From NCBI GenBank assembly GCA_938009275.1, contig CALLHY010000045.1, positions 29,846-93,845 of the forward strand: a DNA stretch of 64,000 nt, read 5' to 3'. The stretch is from an uncultured bacterium. GTDB taxonomy: Bacteria; Cloacimonadota; Cloacimonadia; Cloacimonadales; Cloacimonadaceae. Each line of letters begins with the position of its first letter. Within the stretch, counting starts at the first letter, position 1. The notes below the pieces were generated by a model. It worked only from the letters and a program-made list of their open reading frames with translations, searched no databases and was not told where the DNA came from. Both the position numbers and the translations under genes were made by a program. This document shows, in pieces, positions 25,413 to 33,955 of this stretch.

Positions 25413-26600
25413 ATGGGACGTACAATGTTACTTGTGACCATCCTGATGACCACCATCTATGCGGCTATTATGACCTCCCTACAGCGTAATGTGCTGTCGA
25501 TGCCAAACATAATTGCCCGCAGCATTCTTACCAAACAGGCAGAGAGCGTTTCGGACTACGCACTGCGTAATGCTGTGCAAAACTCCATTTACTACGGTCA
25601 ACAAACCGGAGACGCCTCCCTTATAAAATGGAACGAGTATTATAATAACTTCCGCATCCAAGACTGTCACGTGGATAGCATAAACTACACTTTCGTAAGT
25701 GGTACCACAAACAGCTACAGGGCTATTAGCCATGTAAGCGGTGAATTGATGGGACAAACGGTTAAGTATAGGGCAGAGATTGCCTTCAGTTTCCCCTTGG
25801 TTGCCATTCTGGATATGGATTACTGCATCTATCTGGAAATGAACCAACCTCAGTTCAATCCCGGGGTGGGAGATACTGTTTGGGATACATCAGACAACGA
25901 TAATGACGCCAACTTTGCCGGTAATGTGGACACCCGTCCCCATGGCTCGGGAGTGGATGGCTGGAAATGTGCCAGTTTTAACGAATCCAGCGGTGGTATA
26001 GACGGACGTATTTGGCATGAAGGCAATTCGACTATGGTGGTGGCATCAAACTTTTCCATAATAGCCTTTGCCAAAGTAAACAAAACCACTGCTAAGGGTA
26101 CCATGGTATGGCTTCCTCCTGATCCTGCTGATCCTGCTGTAGCAGCATTAGGTTGGGGTAATGTGCGCAGAAAGCCAACAGGGGCCATCTGGTATCAAAA
26201 CAATGTGGTGTATTTCACAGCTACTACCGTTGATGGGGTAACGGTACAAACCTCAGCTCCCTTTACCTTCGATGCCAAGTGGCCGCATAATAAGGACAGT
26301 TGGTATCATTTTGCCATGACGTACAACAAAGGGCAGGTAAAGGGATACATTAATGGAGCATTGGTTGGCACTGCATCAAATGTTCTATATCCCTGGTACA
26401 AGCCATCCGCCATCCAGAATAAAGGCATCTGGTTGGGTAGGGAGTATTATGGGTCAGCCCAGTCAGGTGACACTTTTGCCCACCTGATAGGTATGATGGA
26501 CCAGGTAGGCTTAGTTCCCCGCACCTTAACCGATGCCGAGATAGCCACCTATGTGAGCCAGGTTTTAACCCCTACAACAGTTCAATACATAAGAGATTAG
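25413..26600 (+). CDS. Pilin-like protein with LamG/ConA-like lectin domain
   Basis: The 395-residue protein has an N-terminal membrane helix (MGRTMLLVTILMTTIYAAIM), a PilX-like helical stretch, and from about residue 140 a LamG (concanavalin-fold) domain: CIYLEMN, ASFNESSGGIDGRIWHEGNSTMVVASNFSIIAFAKV, WYHFAMTYNKGQVKGYINGALVG, GIWLGREYYG and a final FAHLIGMMDQVGLVPRTLTDAEI. LamG domains bind sugars or proteins. Its place last among three pilin-like genes suggests a tip or minor pilin adhesin. AAGGAG precedes ATG 25413. Confidence 0.75.
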   Translation: MGRTMLLVTILMTTIYAAIMTSLQRNVLSMPNIIARSILTKQAESVSDYALRNAVQNSIYYGQQTGDASLIKWNEYYNNFRIQDCHVDSINYTFVSGTTNSYRAISHVSGELMGQTVKYRAEIAFSFPLVAILDMDYCIYLEMNQPQFNPGVGDTVWDTSDNDNDANFAGNVDTRPHGSGVDGWKCASFNESSGGIDGRIWHEGNSTMVVASNFSIIAFAKVNKTTAKGTMVWLPPDPADPAVAALGWGNVRRKPTGAIWYQNNVVYFTATTVDGVTVQTSAPFTFDAKWPHNKDSWYHFAMTYNKGQVKGYINGALVGTASNVLYPWYKPSAIQNKGIWLGREYYGSAQSGDTFAHLIGMMDQVGLVPRTLTDAEIATYVSQVLTPTTVQYIRD

Positions 26601-26615
26601 CCGTGGAGGCATATA

Positions 26616-27578
26616 ATGGATAACGAAAAGATTCAATTGCTGTCCTGGTGGGCAATGATCCGCTGGTTCATGGTGGTAGTGCTGTTTTCTATAGGGCTAC
26701 TACATGTAAGCTTCTCTGAAACCATGGTGGGAAGCATACTTTTTTTTACTGTCTTCGGCGGAATCGTAGCTCTGAACCTGCTGTTCCAATTGCAATCACA
26801 CACTCACAAGCAGTGGGTGGTTGTGTTTCAGGTGTTGCTCGACATAGTTTTTGCCACTATAGTGGTGCATCTAACCGGTGGGCTTAGCAGCTTCTTCGTT
26901 TGGGTGTATTTAATCGGTGTTATCACGGCGGCATTAACTATTAAGCAAAATGGCGGATTGATAGCGGGATTAACGGGAAGCTTTTCGTTACTTATTCTTA
27001 TCTTGCTGTATAGAAATGGCATTTTAAGCCCCACAGAATCCTCCAGCATGGATATTGCAGGCTCTACGGTGTATATATTATCTTACACGGGATTGTTTTG
27101 CGGAGTGGCTCTCATAGCCAACTATTTATCTGACCAATTGGCTTATCAAAAGAACCTGAAACAGGAACTGGCTGAGCTTCAAAACCAGGTAACCCAACTA
27201 AGCAAAACCAAAGACGATATGGACAAGCTCCTACCCATACTGCGTGATGTGGCACACATCGATCATGATATTAATACACCTCTTTGCATCATCACTTTGT
27301 CCCTTGGCAGGGTTAAGCGGTATGCAAACGAGTATCAAAATGAAGGCTTGCATAAGTCTAATAACGAGATTATGGAAGCCGTTAATAAGATAAGCATTAT
27401 TCTTAAACGTCTGCAAGATATGAAGCAAAGCCCGCTGTTGGATTATTATGGTTCAAAAAACACTACTGGTGACGCTGGCATTGCAAATGATGGTTCGGAA
27501 GTAAAAACCCCATTTTCAGAAGCGCATTCAGACTGCGCAGAAGAAAAAGATACCGATCCTCCCAGGGAGGCAACATGA
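26616..27578 (+). CDS. PilS-like membrane sensor with H-box but no ATPase domain
   Basis: The 320-residue protein has about six N-terminal membrane helices (residues 8-175) in the style of PilS/FlrB-type sensors, a coiled coil (LKQELAELQNQVTQLSKTKDDMDKLL), and an H-box-like VAHIDHDINTPLCIITLSLGRV with the candidate His near 216. After the dimerisation helices it ends in a charged tail. The N, G1, F and G2 boxes of the HATPase domain are absent, so it cannot autophosphorylate alone. GGAGG precedes ATG 26616. It is coupled to the response regulator (ATGA overlap). Confidence 0.7.
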   Translation: MDNEKIQLLSWWAMIRWFMVVVLFSIGLLHVSFSETMVGSILFFTVFGGIVALNLLFQLQSHTHKQWVVVFQVLLDIVFATIVVHLTGGLSSFFVWVYLIGVITAALTIKQNGGLIAGLTGSFSLLILILLYRNGILSPTESSSMDIAGSTVYILSYTGLFCGVALIANYLSDQLAYQKNLKQELAELQNQVTQLSKTKDDMDKLLPILRDVAHIDHDINTPLCIITLSLGRVKRYANEYQNEGLHKSNNEIMEAVNKISIILKRLQDMKQSPLLDYYGSKNTTGDAGIANDGSEVKTPFSEAHSDCAEEKDTDPPREAT

Positions 27579-28441
27579 GTTCTCGTAAAATAATGGTAGT
27601 GGATGATGAACAAAACATCCGCGAGATAATAAGTGAATTTCTGCAAGAGGTAGGTTATTCTGTAACCCTTGCTGTGGACGGCCTTGACGCCCTGGAAAAG
27701 GTGGCTTATGAGCAGTTCGATTTATACATTATCGATGTATATATGCCACGCATGGGGGGGTTAGACCTTATAACCAAGCTAAAGGAAATCCAGCCCCTTG
27801 CCGTTATTATTGTAACAACCGGCTATTCCAGCATAGATATTGCCATAAAAGCCATCCGCACCGGTGCTTATCACTACTTAACCAAGCCCATTCAAGCCGA
27901 TGAATTGCTTAAGGTGGTGGAATCGGGTATTCAACATGCTGCAGAACTTGGTGAAACAACGTCTGCTGCTGTAGATTCGGTTGCCCCTCAGGCAGAGAAG
28001 CAAAGCGACATGCTGCTGCTTAGAGGCTTTACCTATGAACAGGCAAGAGAATTTAAAAGCATTGGGACAGTGGTGGAGTACCAATATGGAGACACTATTC
28101 CCTTAAACGAAGATCATGGATGCATGATCTTTGTAGAGAACGGCCGGTTAAACGTTTATCACAATGATGCAGTGGTAGAATCACTTGGACCCGGTGATGT
28201 ATGGGGCGAAGAAACTTTTATAAATCCTAATGCCTCCTTCACCGTTCTAAAGGCACAAAGCGAAGTTCACATCCGCCACTTCAAGCGGAAAAAGGTGATG
28301 GAGTTCTTTACCTATAACGACGAAACCTTAACCAAGCGGTATATGATAAATCTTATCCAATGCATGTATATGAAATGGCGCAGGTCTATCTTCCGCATTG
28401 GTTTATACAAGGGCTTTAATACGGAGAAGCCAGCATCATGA
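27575..28441 (+). CDS. Response regulator with degenerate cNMP-binding fold
   Basis: The 288-residue protein joins a CheY-type receiver (VVDDEQNIREII; phosphoacceptor Asp in LYIIDVYMPRMGG; Thr in VTTGYSSIDIA; Lys in YHYLTKPIQ) to a CAP-like effector domain (residues 150-260). In the phosphate-binding cassette, WGEETFINPNASFTVLKA keeps Gly-Glu but lacks the usual Arg. There is no helix-turn-helix, so it probably acts by protein contact, for instance on the pilus ATPases. It overlaps the sensor gene by 4 bases. Confidence 0.75.
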   Translation: MSSRKIMVVDDEQNIREIISEFLQEVGYSVTLAVDGLDALEKVAYEQFDLYIIDVYMPRMGGLDLITKLKEIQPLAVIIVTTGYSSIDIAIKAIRTGAYHYLTKPIQADELLKVVESGIQHAAELGETTSAAVDSVAPQAEKQSDMLLLRGFTYEQAREFKSIGTVVEYQYGDTIPLNEDHGCMIFVENGRLNVYHNDAVVESLGPGDVWGEETFINPNASFTVLKAQSEVHIRHFKRKKVMEFFTYNDETLTKRYMINLIQCMYMKWRRSIFRIGLYKGFNTEKPAS

Positions 28442-28485
28442 CAAATGCTGCTTCCTTGCTTATTATACGGAATCATTACGCATCT

Positions 28486-28528
28486 ATTACGGATGGCATC
28501 CGTATTTCATCCGTAATGCATCCGTAAT
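28486..28528 (+). repeat. Phased CATCCGTAAT repeats upstream of pilT
   Basis: Three direct copies start at 28497, 28508 and 28519 (period 11 bp; the first is CATCCGTATT), with one inverted copy ATTACGGATG at 28486-28495. The spacing is close to one DNA turn. It lies 35 bases before the pilT start, so it is a candidate operator or an RNA hairpin. Confidence 0.7.
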
Positions 28529-28563
28529 TCCAGCAGGATATAACATGTATTTTGGGAGATAGT

Positions 28564-29778
28564 TTGAGTTTAAGTTTTGTTGCCCAGCTAATTGCCGCCA
28601 TACCGGAGAACTTTACCGGAGTGGAACAATGCGCGGCTATAGACCAATGGCTGGTAGACCATCCGGAAAAAGAAGCGGAATGCCGGGACATATTGATATC
28701 GTGGCTAATGAAAATGCGCGAGATAAGTGCCGCGGATATTGATTTTGGCGCACCTGGCTGTGAAGGTCAGATTTGGATGCGCGTGTACGGCAGTAAGAAG
28801 CCAAACTCAGCATTGGGTCATTTTTCTCACCAGGAGAGTAGTGCCATTGTGCTTAGCTGGCTTAGCCCTTCGCAAAGACAGCGGCTGTTTAGCCGCAAAG
28901 TTGTGGATTTCTCGCTCACATTTCCTTTGCCACCACCAGAGCGGGAAGCGCGTTTCCGCGGTTCATGCTATTTTGACAGAGGCTATCTGGCAACGAACTT
29001 CCGCCGCATTAACGATAAACTTTATACTATGGACGGCTTGGGGGTTCCCGCTCCTGTAGCTCAGCGCATGAATCTGAAACACGAGAAAACAGGATTGGTG
29101 CTGATTACCGGTATCACAGGAAGCGGAAAATCTACCACATTGGATGCCATTATCGACATGAACAACAGGGATAATGCCGGGCACATAGTTATTATTGGCA
29201 ACCCAATAGAATATGTGCATGAGTCTAAGTCTTGCCTGGTTCGTCACCGTGAGGTTGGCTCTGACGTGCTAAGTTTTGAAAGCGGTGCGGTAGAGGCATT
29301 ACGTCAAGACCCCGATATAATAGTGGTAGGCGAGATGCGTGATGCTCAAACTATCGCCACTGTTTTGGAAATAACCGATAGCGGCCACAAGTGCTTTACC
29401 ACGCTGCACACCAGTTCGGCTATCGATAGCATTCACCGAATAATTGCCGAGTTTCCTCCTGAAGAGCAGGAGCGTATTAGAAACCGTCTGGCAGACGTGT
29501 TGTCTGTATCCATGAGCCAAAAGCTGGTGCCTACCATAGACGGTAGATTGGTGATGGCAAAAGAGATACTTGCCACAGATGCCAGCGTTCAGGCAGCAAT
29601 AAGGAACAAAAACATTGGCGAGATATATCAGATGATGGTGGAAGGCCGAAAATACGGGATGTGTACTCTGGAACAAGACTTGAGAGACTTGCAACGTAAG
29701 GGACTTATAACGCAGCAAACGGCTGTGAATTATGCCAATAACAAGAAGCGCATGGTGCAGTTATTTTCCATGCCCTAA
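28564..29778 (+). CDS. pilT: PilT-like pilus retraction ATPase
   Basis: The product of about 404 residues has the PilT core: LVLITGITGSGKSTTLDAIID (Walker A near 182), IGNPIEYVH (Asp box), ALRQDPDIIVVGEMRDAQTI (Walker B), TTLHTSSAIDSIHRIIAEFP, and no tetracysteine motif, unlike PilB. The N-terminal 130 residues are divergent. PilT-type motors depolymerise pili. No ATG fits; TTG at 28564 is best, since GGGAG at 28554-28558 lies 5 bases before it. TTG 28552 would precede that site. Confidence 0.87.
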   Translation: MSLSFVAQLIAAIPENFTGVEQCAAIDQWLVDHPEKEAECRDILISWLMKMREISAADIDFGAPGCEGQIWMRVYGSKKPNSALGHFSHQESSAIVLSWLSPSQRQRLFSRKVVDFSLTFPLPPPEREARFRGSCYFDRGYLATNFRRINDKLYTMDGLGVPAPVAQRMNLKHEKTGLVLITGITGSGKSTTLDAIIDMNNRDNAGHIVIIGNPIEYVHESKSCLVRHREVGSDVLSFESGAVEALRQDPDIIVVGEMRDAQTIATVLEITDSGHKCFTTLHTSSAIDSIHRIIAEFPPEEQERIRNRLADVLSVSMSQKLVPTIDGRLVMAKEILATDASVQAAIRNKNIGEIYQMMVEGRKYGMCTLEQDLRDLQRKGLITQQTAVNYANNKKRMVQLFSMP

Positions 29779-29798
29779 GCAGTGGATAGGTAGTAGAT

Positions 29799-31952
29799 AT
29801 GAAAAAACACCCTAAACAGGCATTCGGGATATTCCATGACGGGCTGGCCGTGCGTTTGGTGCATCTGTCGCGCGAAGGTAATGAAGTATACATTCAAGCA
29901 TTGGATCACACCGAACTGGATAAGTATTGGTATAAGATATTGGAAGACCCGTCTGTATCCATGGTTGATTCTCAGACCATGGAAGACAAGGTAACCCCCA
30001 AAAGTGAGCTTGATGTAGATGAGTTTGACAACGATTATGTGGCAAACTACCAGCTACAGCCTTCCGAGCGGATGCTATCCTCTTTTGATCTGAAGCAGGG
30101 CGTTATAGCCATAAATGTGTATGAAGATAACATCATAAAAGATAACTTCGGGCAAACCTCCAAAAAAGATGTGTCTGCCTTTGTAAAATCCAAGCTTTCG
30201 CCCAAGCAGATAAAAACGGGGGACTGGCAGACATCAATTGTATCTACGGGTGGGCATAAGCAAACCTGGCTGCATAAGGGTACCAACCGTCTGCTGGATA
30301 TGCTGCGAGATTATCAGCGAACCAATAAGATTCCTATGTTCTACCAGCTTGCCGATGCCAATGATGTTGCTCTCACAGATTATTTCCGCTTAACTCAAGA
30401 CCATTTACCCGAGCATGATACGCTTTTGGTATATCTAGGACAAGAGTATCGCAAGGCATTCCTGTTTCAAAATGGCGAGTGGATAGAAACCCTTAAGCTA
30501 CAGATAACCCAAAGCATTCCAGAACCGGAGGTTATTAGCTCCAAGCTTGCCCTGGCAATAGACAGCGAACAGCTAAAAGAACCCGATACAATAGTTGTAA
30601 GCGGCGATTTGGCTACGGAAGAGCTTGTGGATTACGTAAAATCTCAGTTCCCTGCCGCAACGGTTGAAATGCTCTCTTTCCGCAATCTGGTGATTGCTTC
30701 TCCCGATGCGGAAAATATCGATAACCGACGCTTGTCTCAGTTCACTATTCCCATTGCCCTGGCATATAAAGCCCTGTTTTTGGAGGATAGCCGCTTTACT
30801 CCCAGCAATTTCCTGCCCTCGCGTATAGTTGAGGGGCAAAAGGTTTTCAAGATTGCCTGGCATGGATTTATAGTGTTATTCACGATATTTGGTGTAGCTT
30901 TTTTCTTCACCAATCTCATCATGAAGTCCGCATTATCTATCCGGCAAGAACAGTCTTTGAAGAAAGACCTGGAGTATAGGCTGGAATTGCGGCGCAAGGA
31001 AGCAGAAGAGATTCAAAAGATACGAACCGAACTGGATAACCAGGAAAAGAATATTCAGGTTTTGCAAGACCTGCTAAAAGACAAGAATCCATGGACAGAA
31101 GCTCTTAGCATTGCCAATAGATCATTTTCTGGTCAGCCTCTTAGCTGGCTAACGAGTTTGAAACTGGACAAAGGAATGCTGCACCTGAATGGTGTAACCA
31201 CCCGAAGAGCCGCGATTATAGATTTTGCCAATGCTTATCCGGGTAGCCAGATAAGAAAAGTAAGCCATTCCACCATTCGGGGCAACAATATTTGGACTTT
31301 CGAGATGGATTCGCCTCTGCCCCAAGTGGACTGGGTGGGTGAAATCCAAAGAGATGTGGAAGAGCTTCTCAAGCTTAGAATGTCTGTGGGTGAAGATAAA
31401 CCCGCAGAAGCTCCGGTAGAGGAAAAGCAGGTTAGCAAAGGGAAACAGAAACCAATAGCACCTCAAACCCCTCCTCCTAACAAGAAAACAGATAAAATGG
31501 GCAGGGTTATTTTGCCGGTGCTACCGCAAAGCAGTTGCCCAACGCCAAGAGAAGAAGCCCTGGCTGGGGATAAACAAGACGTTACAGACTATTACTCCTT
31601 TGTTGCCTCAGCTAATCGTGGCAATATCTGGGAGTATCGCGATATGGGTACCAGATTCCTTTCCCGACACCCGGGAAGTGAGCTTGCGCCTGCTGTAAGG
31701 TGGTGGATGAGTTATCGCTTGTATCTGGATAAAGAATATAGCCTTGCCTCACAATTCTTGCTACCGATGTTGAACAAAGATGATCGCTATTTGCCGTATG
31801 CCATCATGCTGAAAGCACGGGTGGATTATGCTAACGGGAACTCGGGATACAAAGACATGTATAAGCTGTTTAAGAACGACTTTGGTCGCCACTCGCTAAT
31901 ATCGCAGGTTAATGCCGACATGGCACTTATCGAAAAAGGAGCGGAAAAATGA
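29799..31952 (+). CDS. PilM-PilN-like fusion with C-terminal helical repeat region
   Basis: The 717-residue protein combines parts that are normally separate. Residues 1-340 have an actin-like PilM/GspL look (FGIFHDGLAVRLVHLSREG, HDTLLVYLGQEYRKAFLFQNGEW, PDTIVVSGDLATEELVDYVK). A single membrane helix follows (about 352-375, IAWHGFIVLFTIFGVAFFF), then a coiled coil and a PilN-like ferredoxin-fold (SWLTSLKLDKGMLHLNGVTTRRAAIIDFANA). A Pro/Lys-rich linker leads to a TPR-like C-terminal region (NIWEYRDMGTRFLSRHPGSELAPAV). It should bridge the cytoplasmic motor and the periplasm. It overlaps the PilO-like gene by 4 bases. Confidence 0.65.
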   Translation: MKKHPKQAFGIFHDGLAVRLVHLSREGNEVYIQALDHTELDKYWYKILEDPSVSMVDSQTMEDKVTPKSELDVDEFDNDYVANYQLQPSERMLSSFDLKQGVIAINVYEDNIIKDNFGQTSKKDVSAFVKSKLSPKQIKTGDWQTSIVSTGGHKQTWLHKGTNRLLDMLRDYQRTNKIPMFYQLADANDVALTDYFRLTQDHLPEHDTLLVYLGQEYRKAFLFQNGEWIETLKLQITQSIPEPEVISSKLALAIDSEQLKEPDTIVVSGDLATEELVDYVKSQFPAATVEMLSFRNLVIASPDAENIDNRRLSQFTIPIALAYKALFLEDSRFTPSNFLPSRIVEGQKVFKIAWHGFIVLFTIFGVAFFFTNLIMKSALSIRQEQSLKKDLEYRLELRRKEAEEIQKIRTELDNQEKNIQVLQDLLKDKNPWTEALSIANRSFSGQPLSWLTSLKLDKGMLHLNGVTTRRAAIIDFANAYPGSQIRKVSHSTIRGNNIWTFEMDSPLPQVDWVGEIQRDVEELLKLRMSVGEDKPAEAPVEEKQVSKGKQKPIAPQTPPPNKKTDKMGRVILPVLPQSSCPTPREEALAGDKQDVTDYYSFVASANRGNIWEYRDMGTRFLSRHPGSELAPAVRWWMSYRLYLDKEYSLASQFLLPMLNKDDRYLPYAIMLKARVDYANGNSGYKDMYKLFKNDFGRHSLISQVNADMALIEKGAEK

Positions 31953-32809
31953 CGAATACCAGAAGAAATACGCTTGTCTTAACTGCGCTCCTTATCGTGC
32001 TTTCCGGTAGTGCATATTCTTTCTACCGCAATCTGCATAAAAAGGCAGTTGAACTGATTGACGGTAACAAAGTGATGCAGAAAAAGATCGAGGTTTTGGA
32101 AAGGCAAATAAGTAATATAGACTCGTTAAAAATGGAATATGAGATCAGAAAAGCTATGGTGGCAGAACAGAGCAAGGTTATATTAGCAACCGATAATCCT
32201 ACTATCACCTACCAGTACCTGTTGCGGCTGCTATCGTGGATGAAACGAAATATAATCTTTAACTTTGCTATGTCTGACAAAGGACAAAAGGAAACCACCT
32301 GGAACGAGTATGTGCTATCGGGACGCACCAACTATAGGAATGTGGTGGAGCTAACCAAGAATATCGAGCACCAGAGAGCTGTATTAACAATTGAGGAACT
32401 GGCTATTGGCTCAGACAATATTGCAAATAGCGATACTGTGTCTTTCTCAATAGTGTTTCGCACGCATTTCAACGATGGTGGGGCAGAGATCGAAAGCTTG
32501 CTTCCCAAGAAGATGCCAACAGGAAAGAGCTTTTACCAGTTATTCCGTTCCAGAGTTTATGACAATCCACCTCCAATAGAAGATGATCCAACATTGGTAA
32601 GAATCGATTTGGCAACCCTTATCGGGATTGCCGATAACCGCATCTTCCTACGAGATCATCAGGGCGTTATTAGGATTCTTGCTCTAAGAGACAAGGTTAT
32701 GAATGGCTACTTGTATTCAATCGATGCCAAAAAGTCCAAAGCGGTATTCATGCTGGATAAATACGGCATCCCTGAAGAACACACACTGTTTATTTCTAAC
32801 GGAAAATGA
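31949..32809 (+). CDS. PilO/PilP-like pilus alignment protein
   Basis: The 286-residue protein has one N-terminal membrane helix (NTLVLTALLIVLSGSAYSFY), a coiled coil (MQKKIEVLERQISNIDSLKMEYE), and a PilO-like domain (YQYLLRLLSWMKRNIIFNFAM, VVELTKNIEHQRAVLTIEELAI). The end (DPTLVRIDLATLIGIADNRIFL, then YLYSIDAKKSKAVFML) resembles the small beta domain of PilP that contacts the secretin. A PilO-PilP merger is inferred from order and size. It starts at ATG 31949 with AAAAAGGAG upstream and overlaps the preceding stop. Confidence 0.55.
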   Translation: MTNTRRNTLVLTALLIVLSGSAYSFYRNLHKKAVELIDGNKVMQKKIEVLERQISNIDSLKMEYEIRKAMVAEQSKVILATDNPTITYQYLLRLLSWMKRNIIFNFAMSDKGQKETTWNEYVLSGRTNYRNVVELTKNIEHQRAVLTIEELAIGSDNIANSDTVSFSIVFRTHFNDGGAEIESLLPKKMPTGKSFYQLFRSRVYDNPPPIEDDPTLVRIDLATLIGIADNRIFLRDHQGVIRILALRDKVMNGYLYSIDAKKSKAVFMLDKYGIPEEHTLFISNGK

Positions 32810-32817
32810 GGTTCATT

Positions 32818-33933
32818 ATGAAATACATCACCACATTCTTGGCTCTATTAATGCTTGCGCTAACCCTTAATGTGTTTGCCCAAGCAGCAGTAAACCAAAT
32901 TGAAACTGTTAGCATCAGTGCCGACACGCACATCAATGAGGCTACCCAGATACTGGAAACCTTCACTATGAAGGAATCCCGCAAGAAGCTAATAAATCTA
33001 TCCAGCTACAATGGCACCATCAATATCCCAATCAACAACCTTCATTGGGAACGCGCTTTAGAGCTCATTCTGCTTCAAAACAGACTTGTTCGCAAAGACA
33101 ATGTTGGCTATATCTCCATCGAAGACATACCCAAGCCCGTAGCAGCAATTGCTCCACCAGAAGACCCATTAGTAGTGGAAGCCAGGAACAAGCAAGTTCG
33201 CATCAAAGCCGTGGCTATGCTGGCTGATAGATCGTACATTCGTTCCATGGGTATCGATTGGTCGGCTGTTACCAATGGAAAGATATCGGTTAGCAGCAAT
33301 TTTGGGGGTGCAGCTCAGGTTATATCTCCTTTCTCCTTGGGTGGCTCAGGTTCCGCAGAGGTGGGGAAATACCAGATTGATATAAGCACCCTGCTCAAGG
33401 TTATTGAATCCAATCAAAAAGGGAATGTTATTGCCCAGCCTACCGTGCTTGTCTCTTCTGGCAAACAGGGCTTTATCCAAGTTGGTCAGGACATCTCGGT
33501 TAAAACTTCGGATGAAGCGGGAAACACCAAAGATACCTTCTTTGCTACTGGCATCATTATGGATGTTTCGCCCACTGTTGTCACCATTGATGGGCAAGAA
33601 GTGGTTCACATGAAGCTTAGTATCGAACGCTCCAGCGGCGTACCCAGTGCGGTTTCTACGGTTATCACCAAAAGCAAATCCACTACAGAACTGGTACTGT
33701 TTAACAACGAGGAAACAGTTATTGCTGGGTTATTCGATACCGATGAAACCAAGGCGCGCAGTGGTATCCCCATCCTGAAAGATTTGCCCTGGTGGGTGTT
33801 TGGATTAAGGTATCTCACCGGATACGACAGCTATGAAAAGAAGGATAGGGAATTGGTAATCACCATCCAGGCTGAGATAGTAGACAGCGCATACGACAGG
33901 CTGATAAAGTCCATAAACTCAAGCAAAGAATAA
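32818..33933 (+). CDS. Short PilQ/GspD-type secretin
   Basis: The 371-residue protein has a signal peptide (MKYITTFLALLMLALTLNVFA), an STN-like domain (NGTINIPINNLHWERALELILLQNRLVRK), one N-type domain (VEARNKQVRIKAVAMLADRSY) and the secretin barrel (KVIESNQKGNVIAQPTVLVSSGKQGFIQVGQD, then STTELVLFNNEETVIAGLFDTDETKARSGIPILKDLPWWVFG, which matches the conserved secretin C block). Usual PilQ proteins are much longer, so this is a minimal form. It forms the outer-membrane pore. ATG 32818 is chosen because GAGG lies 6 bases upstream; ATG 32806 overlaps the previous stop. Confidence 0.82.
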   Translation: MKYITTFLALLMLALTLNVFAQAAVNQIETVSISADTHINEATQILETFTMKESRKKLINLSSYNGTINIPINNLHWERALELILLQNRLVRKDNVGYISIEDIPKPVAAIAPPEDPLVVEARNKQVRIKAVAMLADRSYIRSMGIDWSAVTNGKISVSSNFGGAAQVISPFSLGGSGSAEVGKYQIDISTLLKVIESNQKGNVIAQPTVLVSSGKQGFIQVGQDISVKTSDEAGNTKDTFFATGIIMDVSPTVVTIDGQEVVHMKLSIERSSGVPSAVSTVITKSKSTTELVLFNNEETVIAGLFDTDETKARSGIPILKDLPWWVFGLRYLTGYDSYEKKDRELVITIQAEIVDSAYDRLIKSINSSKE

Positions 33934-33955
33934 GCTTGGTTGGCTGTAGGCTGTC

